The translations under genes were made by a program, and so were the position numbers. This document shows, piece after piece, positions 56,230 to 64,000 of a DNA stretch of 64,000 nucleotides (positions are counted from its first letter, which is position 1; every line of letters begins with the position of its first letter). The notes beneath the pieces are model-generated. The model was not told the DNA's origin. It saw only the letters and a list, made by a program, of their open reading frames with translations, and searched no databases. Source of the DNA: JBFAPK01 sp040676675 (lineage in GTDB: Bacteria; Actinomycetota; Actinomycetes; Mycobacteriales; Micromonosporaceae); contig NZ_JBFAPK010000018.1 of assembly GCF_040676675.1 (NCBI RefSeq), positions 89,293-153,292 on the forward strand, read 5' to 3'.

Positions 56230-57327
56230 ATGCTCTTCGCCGTCATTCCGGCGGGCGGCAGCGGCACCCGCCTCTGGCCGCTGTCCCGCGCCGGTCACCC
56301 GAAGTTCCTCCACCCGCTCACCGGCACCTCCGCCTCCCTGCTGCAGGCGACGGTCGAGCGGGTCGCGCCGCTGACCACGCCCGACCGGACCCTGGTGGTC
56401 ACGGGCGCCGCCCACGTCGCGGCGGTCGCGCGGCAACTTACCGGGCTGCCCGAGGAGAACATCCTGGTCGAACCCTCGCCGCGGGACTCCTGCGCGGCCA
56501 TCGCGCTGGCCGCCGCGGTGATCGCGACCCGGGAGCCCGAGGCCGTGATGGCCTCGTTCGCCGCCGACCACCTGATCACCGACCCGGACAACTGGGTGGG
56601 GACCGTACGGCAGGCCGTGGTCGGTGCCGAGCGGGGACTGCTGGTGACGGTGGGGATCAAGCCCACCCGGGCCGAGACGGGCTACGGCTACCTGGAGTGC
56701 GGCGAACTGCTCGACGGAGGCCCGCTGCGCCGGGTCGAGGAGTTCAAGGAGAAGCCGGCGATGGACGTCGCCGAGGCGTACCTGCGCTCGGGCCGGCACC
56801 TCTGGAACGCGAGCATGTTCGTCTGGCGGGTCGACGTCTTCCTGGCGGAGCTGGCGCGCCAGCAGCCCGTACTGCACGCCGGCATGCTCGCCATCGCCCA
56901 GGCGTGGGACACCCCGGAGCGAGACGAGGTGCTCGGTACCGTCTGGCCGACCCTGCCCAAGATCTCGGTCGACTACGCGGTGATGGAGGGCGCGGCCGCG
57001 GCGGGCAAGGTCGTCACGGTGCCGGGCGACTTCGGCTGGAACGACATCGGAGACTTCCACACCCTCGGCGACGTGCTACCGGCCGATGCCGCCGGCAACG
57101 TGGTGCTCGGCGGGGACTCGGCGGCGAAGCCCGGCGTCCTGCTCCGGGACACCACCGGCCTCGTCGCGGTACCGAACTCGGGGCGGCTCATCGCGGCGCT
57201 GGGGGTACACGACCTGATCGTGGTGGACACCCCGGACGCGGTGATGATCTGCCCCAGGGACCGGGCCCAGGAGGTCAAGAAGCTCGTCGACGAGCTCAAG
57301 GAGCGGGGCGAAGAGGGGTACGTCTGA
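56230..57327 (+). CDS. manC: Mannose-1-phosphate guanylyltransferase
   Basis: A 365-residue nucleotidyltransferase making GDP-mannose from mannose-1-P and GTP. The start is FAVIPAGGSGTRLWPLSRAGHPKFL with the G-x-G-x-R-x10-K motif; EPSPRDSCAAIALAA, ADHLI and FGWNDIGDFHTLGDVL are as in this family. No isomerase domain is fused. ATG 56230 is preferred over GTG 56224; there is no clear Shine-Dalgarno. Its last 32 bp overlap the convergent NUDIX gene. Confidence 0.92.
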   Translation: MLFAVIPAGGSGTRLWPLSRAGHPKFLHPLTGTSASLLQATVERVAPLTTPDRTLVVTGAAHVAAVARQLTGLPEENILVEPSPRDSCAAIALAAAVIATREPEAVMASFAADHLITDPDNWVGTVRQAVVGAERGLLVTVGIKPTRAETGYGYLECGELLDGGPLRRVEEFKEKPAMDVAEAYLRSGRHLWNASMFVWRVDVFLAELARQQPVLHAGMLAIAQAWDTPERDEVLGTVWPTLPKISVDYAVMEGAAAAGKVVTVPGDFGWNDIGDFHTLGDVLPADAAGNVVLGGDSAAKPGVLLRDTTGLVAVPNSGRLIAALGVHDLIVVDTPDAVMICPRDRAQEVKKLVDELKERGEEGYV

Positions 57328-57862
57328 GCGCGGCCAGCGCCGGCGCGACCAGTCGCGCGGTGGCCCCGCCGAGCGGTTCGGGCAGCGCGTCCGGCGCGAA
57401 CCAGTCCAACGCCGTGGACTCGGCGCTGATCCGGGCCACCGCGCCGGGCGGTGCCACGGCCACGAACCGCAGGTCGTGATGCAGGGCCCCGCCGGCGCAG
57501 CGGGTCTGGTGCACGTCCAGGTCGATCGGGGTCGGGTCGAGCCAGAGCCCGTCGATTCCGGACTCCTCGGTCGCCTCCCGCAGCGCCACGCCCGCCAGCG
57601 TCTCGTCGCCGGGCTCGCAGTGCCCGCCGAGCTGCACCCACCTGCCGACCCGTGGGTGCAGGCAGAGCAGCACCCGCTCGCCGCTCGCGTCGAGCACCAG
57701 GGCGCTGGCGGTGAGATGGCCGGGCAGATGGTTCCGGGTCAGCGCGGCCGGACCCGCGTCGAGCAGGCGCAGGGTCCGGTCGCGGGCCTCGGCGCCGTCG
57801 GCGTCCTCGGGCCGCCACCCGTCGATTGACCGGACCGCGTCGGCGTACAGGGCATCGAGCAC
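57296..57862 (-). CDS. NUDIX hydrolase
   Basis: A 188-residue pyrophosphohydrolase. The Nudix box is GGHCEPGDETLAGVALREATEESGI, seen as G-x5-E-x7-REA-x-EE-x-G, and complete. The N-terminus is helical (DALYADAVRSIDGW). The substrate is unknown; the family in this position is common near fbiB. TAGAGT stands 6 bases upstream of the GTG at 57862, so the mRNA is likely leaderless. Overlaps manC by 32 bp at its 3' end. Confidence 0.9.
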   Translation of the reverse strand: MLDALYADAVRSIDGWRPEDADGAEARDRTLRLLDAGPAALTRNHLPGHLTASALVLDASGERVLLCLHPRVGRWVQLGGHCEPGDETLAGVALREATEESGIDGLWLDPTPIDLDVHQTRCAGGALHHDLRFVAVAPPGAVARISAESTALDWFAPDALPEPLGGATARLVAPALAALRRTPLRPAP

Positions 57863-57911
57863 GAGTTCACTCTACGGAGGGCACGAGCGAGGGCTTCGTA
57901 CCCTGATCGGC
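57863..57911. promoter_or_regulatory. Divergent leaderless promoters
   Basis: TAGAGT on the minus strand (57874-57869) is 6 bases from the GTG of the NUDIX gene; TACCCT on the plus strand (57899-57904) is 7 bases from the ATG at 57912. Here the two boxes do not overlap, unlike the two shared promoters at 19334 and 50749. Confidence 0.5.
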
Positions 57912-59051
57912 ATGTCCATGCTGCTGCACGCCGCGGAGCTCACCGTCGGCGGCAACGAGGCGAGCGACCTGCTGCCGGTACGGTCGCCCGGGCTGCTCGC
58001 CGCCCTCGGCGCGCGCCGCGCGTTCTGGACGGTGCTCGACGAGGGGCCGGTCGAGCGGTGCCTGGCCCTGCTGGTGCAGTCGGAGCGGGGCACCTGGTCC
58101 GCTCGGCACCTGCCCGCCGACGCCGGCGCCGAGACCGGGCGTACCGAGGACGGCGAGGCGCTGGCCCACCACGACGGCTGGGTCTACGTCCTCGGTTCGC
58201 ACTTCGGTTCCAAGGCCGGCCCGCTGCGCCCGCGCCGGGCCTTCGTGGCGCGCTTCCGGGAGGCGGAGGCGGCGGGCGGGACGATCCGGCTGCACGTGGT
58301 CCGCAACCAGTTCCGCCTGCACCGCGCCGTGAACGACGCGCTCGCCGTCGCGGATCTCGCGCCGCTGCCGCCGGGCGAGCGGGTCCGGGCCCGGTTCATC
58401 GCCGAGACCCTGGCCCGCGGTACGGCCCGCGCGAAGGGGTGGGTGGGTCGGCTGACCGAGGCCGACCTGCCGCTCAACGTCGAGGCGGCGGCGTTCACCC
58501 CGGCCGGCACGCTGCTGCTCGGGCTCCGCTTCCCGGTCACCGAGCGGGGCGAGCCGATTCTGGTCGAGCTGGCCGACGTGGCCGGGATGTTCGACGCCCG
58601 GCGGTGGCCGGTGGTGCTGCGGGCGTACGCGCTGACCGGGGTGACGCCGGCCGGCGCGCTGACCGGGTTCCGGGCGCTCTCGGCGCGCGCGGACGGGTCG
58701 TACGCGGCGGTCGTCGGCTCGGTCGACGCGCTCGGCAAGGGTTCGGTGCTCCTCGACGACCACCCCGAGGGCGGCGAGGTGACCTGCCGGCACGTGCGCT
58801 TCCGGCTGCCGGCGGAGCCGGGCGGGCCGTACCTGGCCGGCGAACTGGTCGCGGACCTCGCGCCACTGCACAACGTGGAGGGTCTGGCCGAGGTCGACGG
58901 CGAGCGGTGGTACGTCACCGACGAGGACCACCGGGTGGCGCTGTGGCGCGGTTGGGCCGGGCGGATCGGGGCACCGGCCGGACCGGTACCGGAGATCCGG
59001 ATCGCGCGGCTGCGTTCCTGGGGACGCCCGGGCGGCACCTCCGCGGAGTGA
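57912..59051 (+). CDS. Hypothetical protein, possibly DUF3616-like
   Basis: A 379-residue soluble protein with alternating beta-type segments and repeated short motifs (HDGWVYVLGSHFGSKAGPLRPRRAFVARF, GDRWYVTDEDH-like segment near the end). It may fold as a beta-propeller and resembles DUF3616, but the link is weak. It has no signal peptide. The ATG at 57912 is probably leaderless (TACCCT 7 bases upstream). Function unknown. Confidence 0.7.
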   Translation: MSMLLHAAELTVGGNEASDLLPVRSPGLLAALGARRAFWTVLDEGPVERCLALLVQSERGTWSARHLPADAGAETGRTEDGEALAHHDGWVYVLGSHFGSKAGPLRPRRAFVARFREAEAAGGTIRLHVVRNQFRLHRAVNDALAVADLAPLPPGERVRARFIAETLARGTARAKGWVGRLTEADLPLNVEAAAFTPAGTLLLGLRFPVTERGEPILVELADVAGMFDARRWPVVLRAYALTGVTPAGALTGFRALSARADGSYAAVVGSVDALGKGSVLLDDHPEGGEVTCRHVRFRLPAEPGGPYLAGELVADLAPLHNVEGLAEVDGERWYVTDEDHRVALWRGWAGRIGAPAGPVPEIRIARLRSWGRPGGTSAE

Positions 59052-59119
59052 AAGGGCCGCGGACCCTCGTTGGTGACCGCCCGGGCGCCGGTTCCTCCCC
59101 GGGCCCCGGTGGCAGCGCA

Positions 59120-59143
59120 ACGTTCGAGCGCGAGCTCGAACGT
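59120..59143. terminator. Hairpin with GCGA tetraloop
   Basis: ACGTTCGAGC (59120-59129) pairs perfectly with GCTCGAACGT (59134-59143) across GCGA, a stable GNRA tetraloop. It lies 69 bp after the gene ending at 59051 and before the regulator at 59289, so it is a likely terminator. Further down, AT-rich TAAAAGTCGAAGATAAG (from 59211) may be the regulator's promoter. Confidence 0.6.
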
Positions 59144-59288
59144 CCCCCGCTGTGGGCATAGCGAGCATGCCGGGACGGGTGCGGGAGCGTCGAGGTTTTT
59201 CAACCCAGCCTAAAAGTCGAAGATAAGTTACGCGGGTACAGTGCGGGATATCGCCGAGTGACCCTGACCGAGCCACTTCGGAGCGATC

Positions 59289-60302
59289 ATGCTGAGGATC
59301 ATCTTCACCAGCGAGGACATCGCCCGCACCCGCGTCGCGCCCGGGGCCGACCCGATCTGGGAGCTGGTCCTGAGCCTGCACCTGCTCCAGGGGCGCACCT
59401 GGGACCCGGTGATGGCCGGCTGGCACCGCGACGTCTCCGACGGCCTGCGCCGCGAGCCCGAGCCCGGCGCCATGCGTACGCTCTTCGGCCTCAACCCGCC
59501 GCGCGGCTACTTCCCGGACTTCCTCACCCCGTACGACAGCGGCGACGGCTTCGAGGCCGGGCTGGAGGCGGTCCGCTCGACCCCGGCCGAACTGCTGCAC
59601 CGGGACCTGAGCGTGCTCGCCGCCGACAACGTACGCCCACCCGGCGCCTCCGCGCTGGCCCGGGGCGACGCGGAAGCGCTGCGGCAGCTGACCGACGCGA
59701 TGCGGCAGTACCAGACCGTGGCGATCAGCCCGTACTGGACCCGGATCCAGGCCGCCATCGAGGCCGACCGGAGCCGACGCGCCCGGGCCCTGCTCGACGG
59801 CGGGGCCGAGGGACTGCTGGCCAGCCTCCGCCCGGCCGTACGGTGGGAGTCCGGCGTGCTGGAGGTGCTCGACTACCCGATGAGCCGGGAGCTGTACCTC
59901 GACGGCCGGGGTCTGCTGCTGCTGCCGTCCTTCTTCTGCGCCCGGATCCCGGTGACCCTGCTCGACCCCGAGCTGCCCCCGATCCTGGTCTACCCGGTCG
60001 ACCGGCTCGGCGGGCTCACCCCGGCACCGGGCGAAGGAGCCGGCCGGCGTCCGGCCAACCTGCGGGAGAACGGCGCCGAGGCGCTGGCCGCGCTGCTCGG
60101 CCGTACCCGGGCGGCCGTGCTGGAGGCGGCCAGCGACGGCTGCACCACCGGGGAGATCGCCCGACGGCTGCACATCTCACCGGCCGCCGCCAGCCAGCAC
60201 GCGACCGTACTGCGCAACGCCGGCCTGCTGGTCAGCCAGCGGGAGCGGAACACCGTGCTGCACACCCTCACCCGACTCGGCCAGGACATGCTCAACCAGT
60301 GA
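59289..60302 (+). CDS. Transcriptional regulator with C-terminal winged helix (ArsR/DUF5937 type)
   Basis: A 337-residue protein. The N-terminal 240 residues resemble DUF5937 (LRIIFTSEDIARTRVAPGADPIWELVLSLHLLQ); the C-terminal winged helix is seen in VLEAASDGCTTGEIARRLHISPAAASQHATVLRNAGLLVSQRE, the ArsR-like recognition part being AAASQHATVLRN. It has no metal-binding Cys pair, so it is not a classical metal sensor. Ligand and targets are unknown. It ends 7 bp before fbiB, convergent. Confidence 0.88.
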   Translation: MLRIIFTSEDIARTRVAPGADPIWELVLSLHLLQGRTWDPVMAGWHRDVSDGLRREPEPGAMRTLFGLNPPRGYFPDFLTPYDSGDGFEAGLEAVRSTPAELLHRDLSVLAADNVRPPGASALARGDAEALRQLTDAMRQYQTVAISPYWTRIQAAIEADRSRRARALLDGGAEGLLASLRPAVRWESGVLEVLDYPMSRELYLDGRGLLLLPSFFCARIPVTLLDPELPPILVYPVDRLGGLTPAPGEGAGRRPANLRENGAEALAALLGRTRAAVLEAASDGCTTGEIARRLHISPAAASQHATVLRNAGLLVSQRERNTVLHTLTRLGQDMLNQ

Positions 60303-60309
60303 CGGGTCG

Positions 60310-61425
60310 TCAGACGGCGAGGACGGCCGTTTCGGTGGCGCCGGGCGGCGGGGCGAGGGCGACCGAGGCGATCCCCTCGGCGGCGAGCGCGGACCGAAGC
60401 CGGTGCAGGTCGGCGCCGAAGCGGATCAGCGCGGCCGGCTCGGGTGCGCCCGGCAGGCGACAGAGGATCATGCCGGTCGCCCCGTCCGGCCAGTCCGCCA
60501 CGGCGCCGGCGAACCGCGGTACGTCGTCGGCCGCGACCGTGGTGAAGACCGTGCCGGCGGCGACGGCCTGCCCCACCGCGGCGATCGCCCGCGCCACCGC
60601 GGCCGCGTCGACCGTGCCGGCGCCGCCCTCGGGCCCGTCCGGCGTCGACAGCGGGGTCGCCTCGCCGAGCGTCGCCGCCGAGCGGAGGCCGGCCGCGCGC
60701 GCCTCGGCGGTACCGAGCGAGAAGAGGTCCTGCTCGGCCGCGCGGACCAGGGCCGCGGCGCCCACCCCGTCGTCCGGCTGGGCGGCCGGCAGGTAGCCCC
60801 GGATCACCGCCACCGGTACCTGGTCGCACTTGCCCTTGACCAGTTCGCCGGCGCCCGCCAGCTCGTCGATCACCGCCATCTGGGTGATGCTCAGCTCGTT
60901 GCCGTACGGGTCGACCTGGCCCCGGTGGTCGCGGATCGCGCCGATCCCGGCGGCGCCGAGCGCGACGTCGGTCAGGCCGTTGCGCCACGGCCGGCCCATC
61001 GTGTCCGAGATGATCACCGCCACGTCCGCGCCGTGCCGCTCCAGCAGGGCGGCCCGCAGCGAGCGGGCGGAGGCGTCGGGATCCTTGGGGAGCAGCACCA
61101 GCCGGGAGCGGTCGACGTTCGAGGCGTCGATGCCGGCCGAGGCCATCACGAAGCCGTGGTGGGTCTGCACGATCCGGGTGTTGCCGCGACGGGCCACCGG
61201 CCGCGCCGTCTCGGCGGCCAGGATCTCGTCGCGGGCCGCTGCCCGTTCCGGCCCGTCGGCCGGTACGTCGACCAGCCGGCCCTCCGACTTCGACACGATC
61301 TTGCTGGTCACCACCAGCACGTCCCCGTCGCGCAGCCACGGGGCGGCGGTGGCGATCAACTCCGCCAGGTCGTCGCCCTCGGCGACGTCACCGATGCCCA
61401 GCACCGGCAGGATTTCCAGCTTCAT
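60310..61425 (-). CDS. fbiB: Coenzyme F420-0:L-glutamate ligase without the usual C-terminal nitroreductase domain
   Basis: A 371-residue enzyme adding glutamates to F420-0. The CofE part (residues 1 to about 245) is complete: VLGIGDVAEGDDLAELI, VTSKIVSKSEGR, VIISDTMGRPWRNGLTDVALGAAG and DPYGNELSITQMAVIDELAGA. Mycobacterial FbiB has a further FMN-nitroreductase domain; here about 125 residues follow that do not look like it (DLHRLRSALAAEGIASVALAPPP near the end). The ATG at 61425 overlaps the fbiA stop (ATGA). Confidence 0.9.
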   Translation of the reverse strand: MKLEILPVLGIGDVAEGDDLAELIATAAPWLRDGDVLVVTSKIVSKSEGRLVDVPADGPERAAARDEILAAETARPVARRGNTRIVQTHHGFVMASAGIDASNVDRSRLVLLPKDPDASARSLRAALLERHGADVAVIISDTMGRPWRNGLTDVALGAAGIGAIRDHRGQVDPYGNELSITQMAVIDELAGAGELVKGKCDQVPVAVIRGYLPAAQPDDGVGAAALVRAAEQDLFSLGTAEARAAGLRSAATLGEATPLSTPDGPEGGAGTVDAAAVARAIAAVGQAVAAGTVFTTVAADDVPRFAGAVADWPDGATGMILCRLPGAPEPAALIRFGADLHRLRSALAAEGIASVALAPPPGATETAVLAV

Positions 61426-62369
61426 GCCAGCTCCAGGGCGGCTCGGACCATGGCGACGGTGGCCGCCTCGTCGGTCATCCAGAGGGGGGCGGGGCGCACG
61501 GTGACGTCGGGCACCCGGGTGTGCGCGTCCACCGGGTCGACCAGCCAGCCGTCCAGGATCCCGCCGCCCGAACGGGCGCCGTAGAGCCCGCCGACGCCCT
61601 CGGCGCTGCACTCCACGTCGAGCACCTCCAGGCAGCGGTCCGCCATCCCGCGTACCGGGGACGTACCGATGATCGGCGAGACGCCGACGACCGGCGCCCG
61701 CCCGCCGGCGAGCGCCTCGCGGATCCCGGGTACGGCCAGGATCGGGGCGATGCTCACCACGGGGTTGCTCGGCGCGACCAGCACCACGTCGGCGACGGAG
61801 AGCGCGTCGAGCACCCCGGCGGCCGGCTTCGCCGACTCGGCGCCGACGAAGACGAAGCGCCGGGTGGGCACCTGGGCTCGGTGCCGGATCCACCACTCCT
61901 GGAAGTGGATCGCCTGCTGCTCGCCGTCGCGCTCCACCACGACGTGCGTCTCCAACCGGTCGTCGGTGGCGGGCAGCAGCCGTACGCCCGGCTGCCATCG
62001 GGCGCAGAGCGCCTCGGTGACCGCCGAGAGCGGGTAGCCGGCGTTCAGCATCGTCGTGCGGACCAGGTGGGTGGCGAGGTCCCGGTCGCCCAGCCCGAAC
62101 CAGGTCGGTTCGGCGCCGTACGCGGCCAACTCCTCCTTGACCGTCCAGGTCTCGCCGACGCGTCCCCAGCCCCGTTCCGGGTCGGCGCCGCCCCCCAGCG
62201 TGTACATGACGCTGTCCAGGTCGGGGCAGATCTGCAGGCCGTGCAGCCGGATGTCGTCGCCGACGTTGACGACGGCGGTCACCTCGGCTCCCACCTCGCG
62301 GGCGTGTGCCCGCACGCCGGTCAGGAACCGGGCGCCCCCGATTCCGCCGGCCAGAACCACGATGCGCAT
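61422..62369 (-). CDS. fbiA: 2-phospho-L-lactate transferase (F420 synthesis)
   Basis: A 315-residue enzyme moving the lactate or enolpyruvate phosphate part to Fo to make F420-0 or its dehydro form. MRIVVLAGGIGGARFLTGV is the start with the glycine loop; VNVGDDIRLHGLQICPDLDSVMYTLGG and VLVAPSNPVVSIAPILAVPGIREAL are the signatures. It overlaps fbiB by 4 bp, so the pair is a two-gene operon. F420 is a deazaflavin cofactor of actinobacterial reductases. Confidence 0.95.
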   Translation of the reverse strand: MRIVVLAGGIGGARFLTGVRAHAREVGAEVTAVVNVGDDIRLHGLQICPDLDSVMYTLGGGADPERGWGRVGETWTVKEELAAYGAEPTWFGLGDRDLATHLVRTTMLNAGYPLSAVTEALCARWQPGVRLLPATDDRLETHVVVERDGEQQAIHFQEWWIRHRAQVPTRRFVFVGAESAKPAAGVLDALSVADVVLVAPSNPVVSIAPILAVPGIREALAGGRAPVVGVSPIIGTSPVRGMADRCLEVLDVECSAEGVGGLYGARSGGGILDGWLVDPVDAHTRVPDVTVRPAPLWMTDEAATVAMVRAALELA

Positions 62370-62466
62370 CGGACCATCCTCGCCTACCAGGCGTCCAAAG
62401 TCGTCTTGTGGGTAAGGAGACTAGGCTCACGGTTCGCTACCGTTCGTCACCGTTACAGGGGGAGTC

Positions 62467-63741
62467 TTGACCAGCCAACCGGAACCCGCGCCGGCCGACG
62501 GGAACCAGGCCAGCCAGATAACCAAGCCGCTGCGCGAGCTCGCCGCGCTCGTGCTCGTCGGCGCGAACGCGCTGCTGCTCTTCGTGGCATTCATCGACTT
62601 TCTGGTCCCGCACTCGGACACGTTCCGCGGTCGCGCGGGCAATGCCTTCTTCGGTTTCGTCGGGATCGAGGCCATCGCGCTGCCGCTACTGGCCGTGTTG
62701 CTCGCCACCCACATCCGGCCCCCGGTGGCCCGCGCCAAGCTGATCACCCAGGCCGCCCTGGCCGAGTACGCCTTCTCCGCCGTCTTCGGCGTGATCGCCC
62801 TGCTCGGCTGGCTCATCGCCGCCCTGGTCGACGTCGCGATCCGGGACGCGTTCTTCGGGCTGCTGACCCGCGTCGCGTACCTGGCGATCTTCGCCGTTGC
62901 CGCGTACGCCGTCTTCCTGGTCTGGCGGAAGCTCTACTACGTGCCCAAGCCGAAGCCGCAGCCGGGCGTCTACGGCCAGTCCCCGTCGTACGGCCAGCCG
63001 GGGCAGAACCACCCGGGCGGCTACCCGCACAGCTACGGCCAGCCGGGCGCCTCGACCCCGGGCACCTTCGGCCAGCCGGCCCCCTCGTCCGCCCCGCCGT
63101 ACTCGTTCGGTACTCCGGCGCCGACCCCGGCGAGCCCCTCGTCCGCCCCGCCGGCTCCGTCGTCCGCCCCGCCGGCCCCGTCCTCGGCGCCGCCGTTCTC
63201 GTTCGGCGCCCCGTCGTCGGCCGCGACGCCCTTCTCGGCCCCGCCGGCGCCCTCCTCGGGCTCGCCGTTCTCCTTCGGCACCCCGTCGCCGACCCCGGCG
63301 GCCCCGTCCTCGGCCCCGCCGGCTCCGTCGTCCGCCCCGCCGGCTCCGTCGTCCGCCCCGCCGGCCCCGACCTCGGCGCCGACCGTGCCGAGCTTCGGCT
63401 TCCCGTCCTCCTTCGGCGAGTCGTCCACCGGTACGGAGGCGACCCAGGCCATTCCGGCACCGGCCCGCCCGCCGGTACAGCCCGAGCCGGACCTGGGCAA
63501 CGAGGCCACGCAGGGGATCCCGGGGGCGGACCGGCCGCCGGCCGGCCCGCAGCCGACCCCGGCGAGCCCGCAGCCGACCCCGACCGGTGCGCCGAAGGCG
63601 CCGGAGCCGGACGAGGACGCCACGCAGGCGATACCGGGCCGGACCGGGGCGCCCGTCGACGAGCGTACGCAGGTGATCCCCGGCCAGGGCGGCCCCTCGG
63701 ACGAGCGCACCCAGGTGATCAAGCCGCCGACGCAGCAGTAG
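62467..63741 (+). CDS. Four-helix membrane protein with Pro/Ala-rich tail and repeated TQxI motifs
   Basis: A 424-residue protein. Residues about 20-160 hold four hydrophobic helices (ALVLVGANALLLFVAFIDF, IALPLLAVLLATHI, AVFGVIALLGWLIAALV and YLAIFAVAAYAVFLVW). From 165 on the protein is low-complexity: Tyr-Gly-Gln-Pro segments, then Ser/Ala/Pro blocks such as APPAPSSAPPAPSS with near-identical DNA units. The C-terminal third has five motifs [DE]-x-T-Q-x-I: EATQAIP, EATQGIP, DATQAIP and ERTQVI twice. These look like phospho-Thr sites that FHA domains could bind (I at +3). The TTG at 62467 follows AGGGGGAG. Confidence 0.82.
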   Translation: MTSQPEPAPADGNQASQITKPLRELAALVLVGANALLLFVAFIDFLVPHSDTFRGRAGNAFFGFVGIEAIALPLLAVLLATHIRPPVARAKLITQAALAEYAFSAVFGVIALLGWLIAALVDVAIRDAFFGLLTRVAYLAIFAVAAYAVFLVWRKLYYVPKPKPQPGVYGQSPSYGQPGQNHPGGYPHSYGQPGASTPGTFGQPAPSSAPPYSFGTPAPTPASPSSAPPAPSSAPPAPSSAPPFSFGAPSSAATPFSAPPAPSSGSPFSFGTPSPTPAAPSSAPPAPSSAPPAPSSAPPAPTSAPTVPSFGFPSSFGESSTGTEATQAIPAPARPPVQPEPDLGNEATQGIPGADRPPAGPQPTPASPQPTPTGAPKAPEPDEDATQAIPGRTGAPVDERTQVIPGQGGPSDERTQVIKPPTQQ

Positions 63742-63885
63742 ACGACCGGTGCCGCGCCCGCGCGGCCCGACGGCGAGCGCGGGTGGCCCGGCCGGTCCAG
63801 GCCGGGCCACCCGCCGCCCGGAGCGCCGGACGGCGCCTGACCCGGTCGGGGGAGGGGCCCGCCGTGCCCGGCGAAGACATCAAGC

Positions 63886-64000
63886 GTGACGGGCTTCGCC
63901 GGGTACCGGCACGGCGAGACCGAATGGAGCCGTACCGGACGGCACACCTCGTACACCGACATCCCGCTCACGGAGGTCGGCGAGCGGCAGGCGCTCGCGC
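63886..64000 (+). CDS. Histidine phosphatase family protein, 5' part
   Basis: The frame runs from a GTG at 63886 past the end of the window. TGFAGYRHGETEWSRTGRHT holds the RHGE phosphohistidine motif of the phosphoglycerate mutase-like superfamily, and TSYTDIPLTEVGERQALA follows. The usual first strand before RHG (for example LLLVRHG) is replaced by GFAGY; either the start is unusual or a frameshift or sequence error affects the 5' end. No good ribosome site is present. Confidence 0.6.
   Translation, partial: MTGFAGYRHGETEWSRTGRHTSYTDIPLTEVGERQALA

Noticed and set aside
56437..56442. A TTA codon in manC
   Set aside because: The bases are CTT-ACC in frame, so TTA is out of frame; likewise ATT-ATG at 23611 in the Tat protein gene.

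Overview
The window is about 64 kb of very GC-rich chromosome from a filamentous actinobacterium, most likely Micromonospora or a close relative. Evidence: nearly uniform G/C in third codon positions, many GTG starts and ATGA/GTGA stop-start overlaps, mycothiol (mca) and coenzyme F420 (fbiA/fbiB) genes, a conservon, and a tRNA-Leu(UAA) of bldA type serving a genome in which TTA codons are almost absent (I find three in frame in the whole window). I see no rRNA, phage, insertion sequence or CRISPR array. The window looks like core chromosome with a few accessory inserts.

Layout. 1-3.3 kb: MoxR AAA ATPase, DUF58 protein and membrane protein in a coupled operon. 3.5-9.4 kb: type II NADH dehydrogenase, polytopic membrane protein, bldA-like tRNA, two tandem BI-1-like membrane proteins and a small protein. 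9.5-13.6 kb: thiolase, two SGNH hydrolases, YkvA-like protein. 13.6-20.5 kb: sulfur metabolism and housekeeping (cystathionine beta-synthase, trypsin-like protease, GNAT, RNase Z, MsrA, HIT protein, cystathionine gamma-synthase), with a 417-bp gap that may hold a structured RNA. 20.6-27 kb: amidase, threonine ammonia-lyase, Tat-exported protein, GreA, DUF4307 protein, Mca. 27-32 kb: a GGDEF-EAL c-di-GMP enzyme preceded by a coupled micro-ORF, and a secreted beta-propeller lectin-like protein, both with TTA codons. 32-37.5 kb: a six-gene leftward operon joining a conservon (cvnA-D) to a flavin monooxygenase of the styrene/indole type and a tryptophanase. 37.8-41.6 kb: YyaL-like protein, purK-purE. 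41.7-48.5 kb: giant SCO7613-like membrane protein, UDP-glucose dehydrogenase. 48.8-53.5 kb: acyl-CoA dehydrogenase, thioesterase, acetoacetyl-CoA synthetase. 53.7-62.4 kb: TIGR03089 protein, glycosyltransferase, mannose-1-P guanylyltransferase, NUDIX, wHTH regulator, fbiB-fbiA. 62.5-64 kb: a Pro-rich membrane protein with repeated phospho-Thr-like motifs, and the 5' end of a histidine phosphatase.

Most unusual: (1) the conservon/tryptophanase/indole-monooxygenase operon, whose kinase-like CvnA lacks membrane segments and has Asn where the family normally has its phosphoacceptor His; (2) two families of long, covarying inverted repeats that sit only between convergent genes (five of ten convergent junctions); (3) two divergent gene pairs with identical 23-bp spacers in which two -10 boxes share a central TA and appear to give leaderless mRNAs both ways; (4) bldA plus three TTA-containing genes, including the c-di-GMP enzyme.

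All assignments come from reading the sequence; no database search was run.
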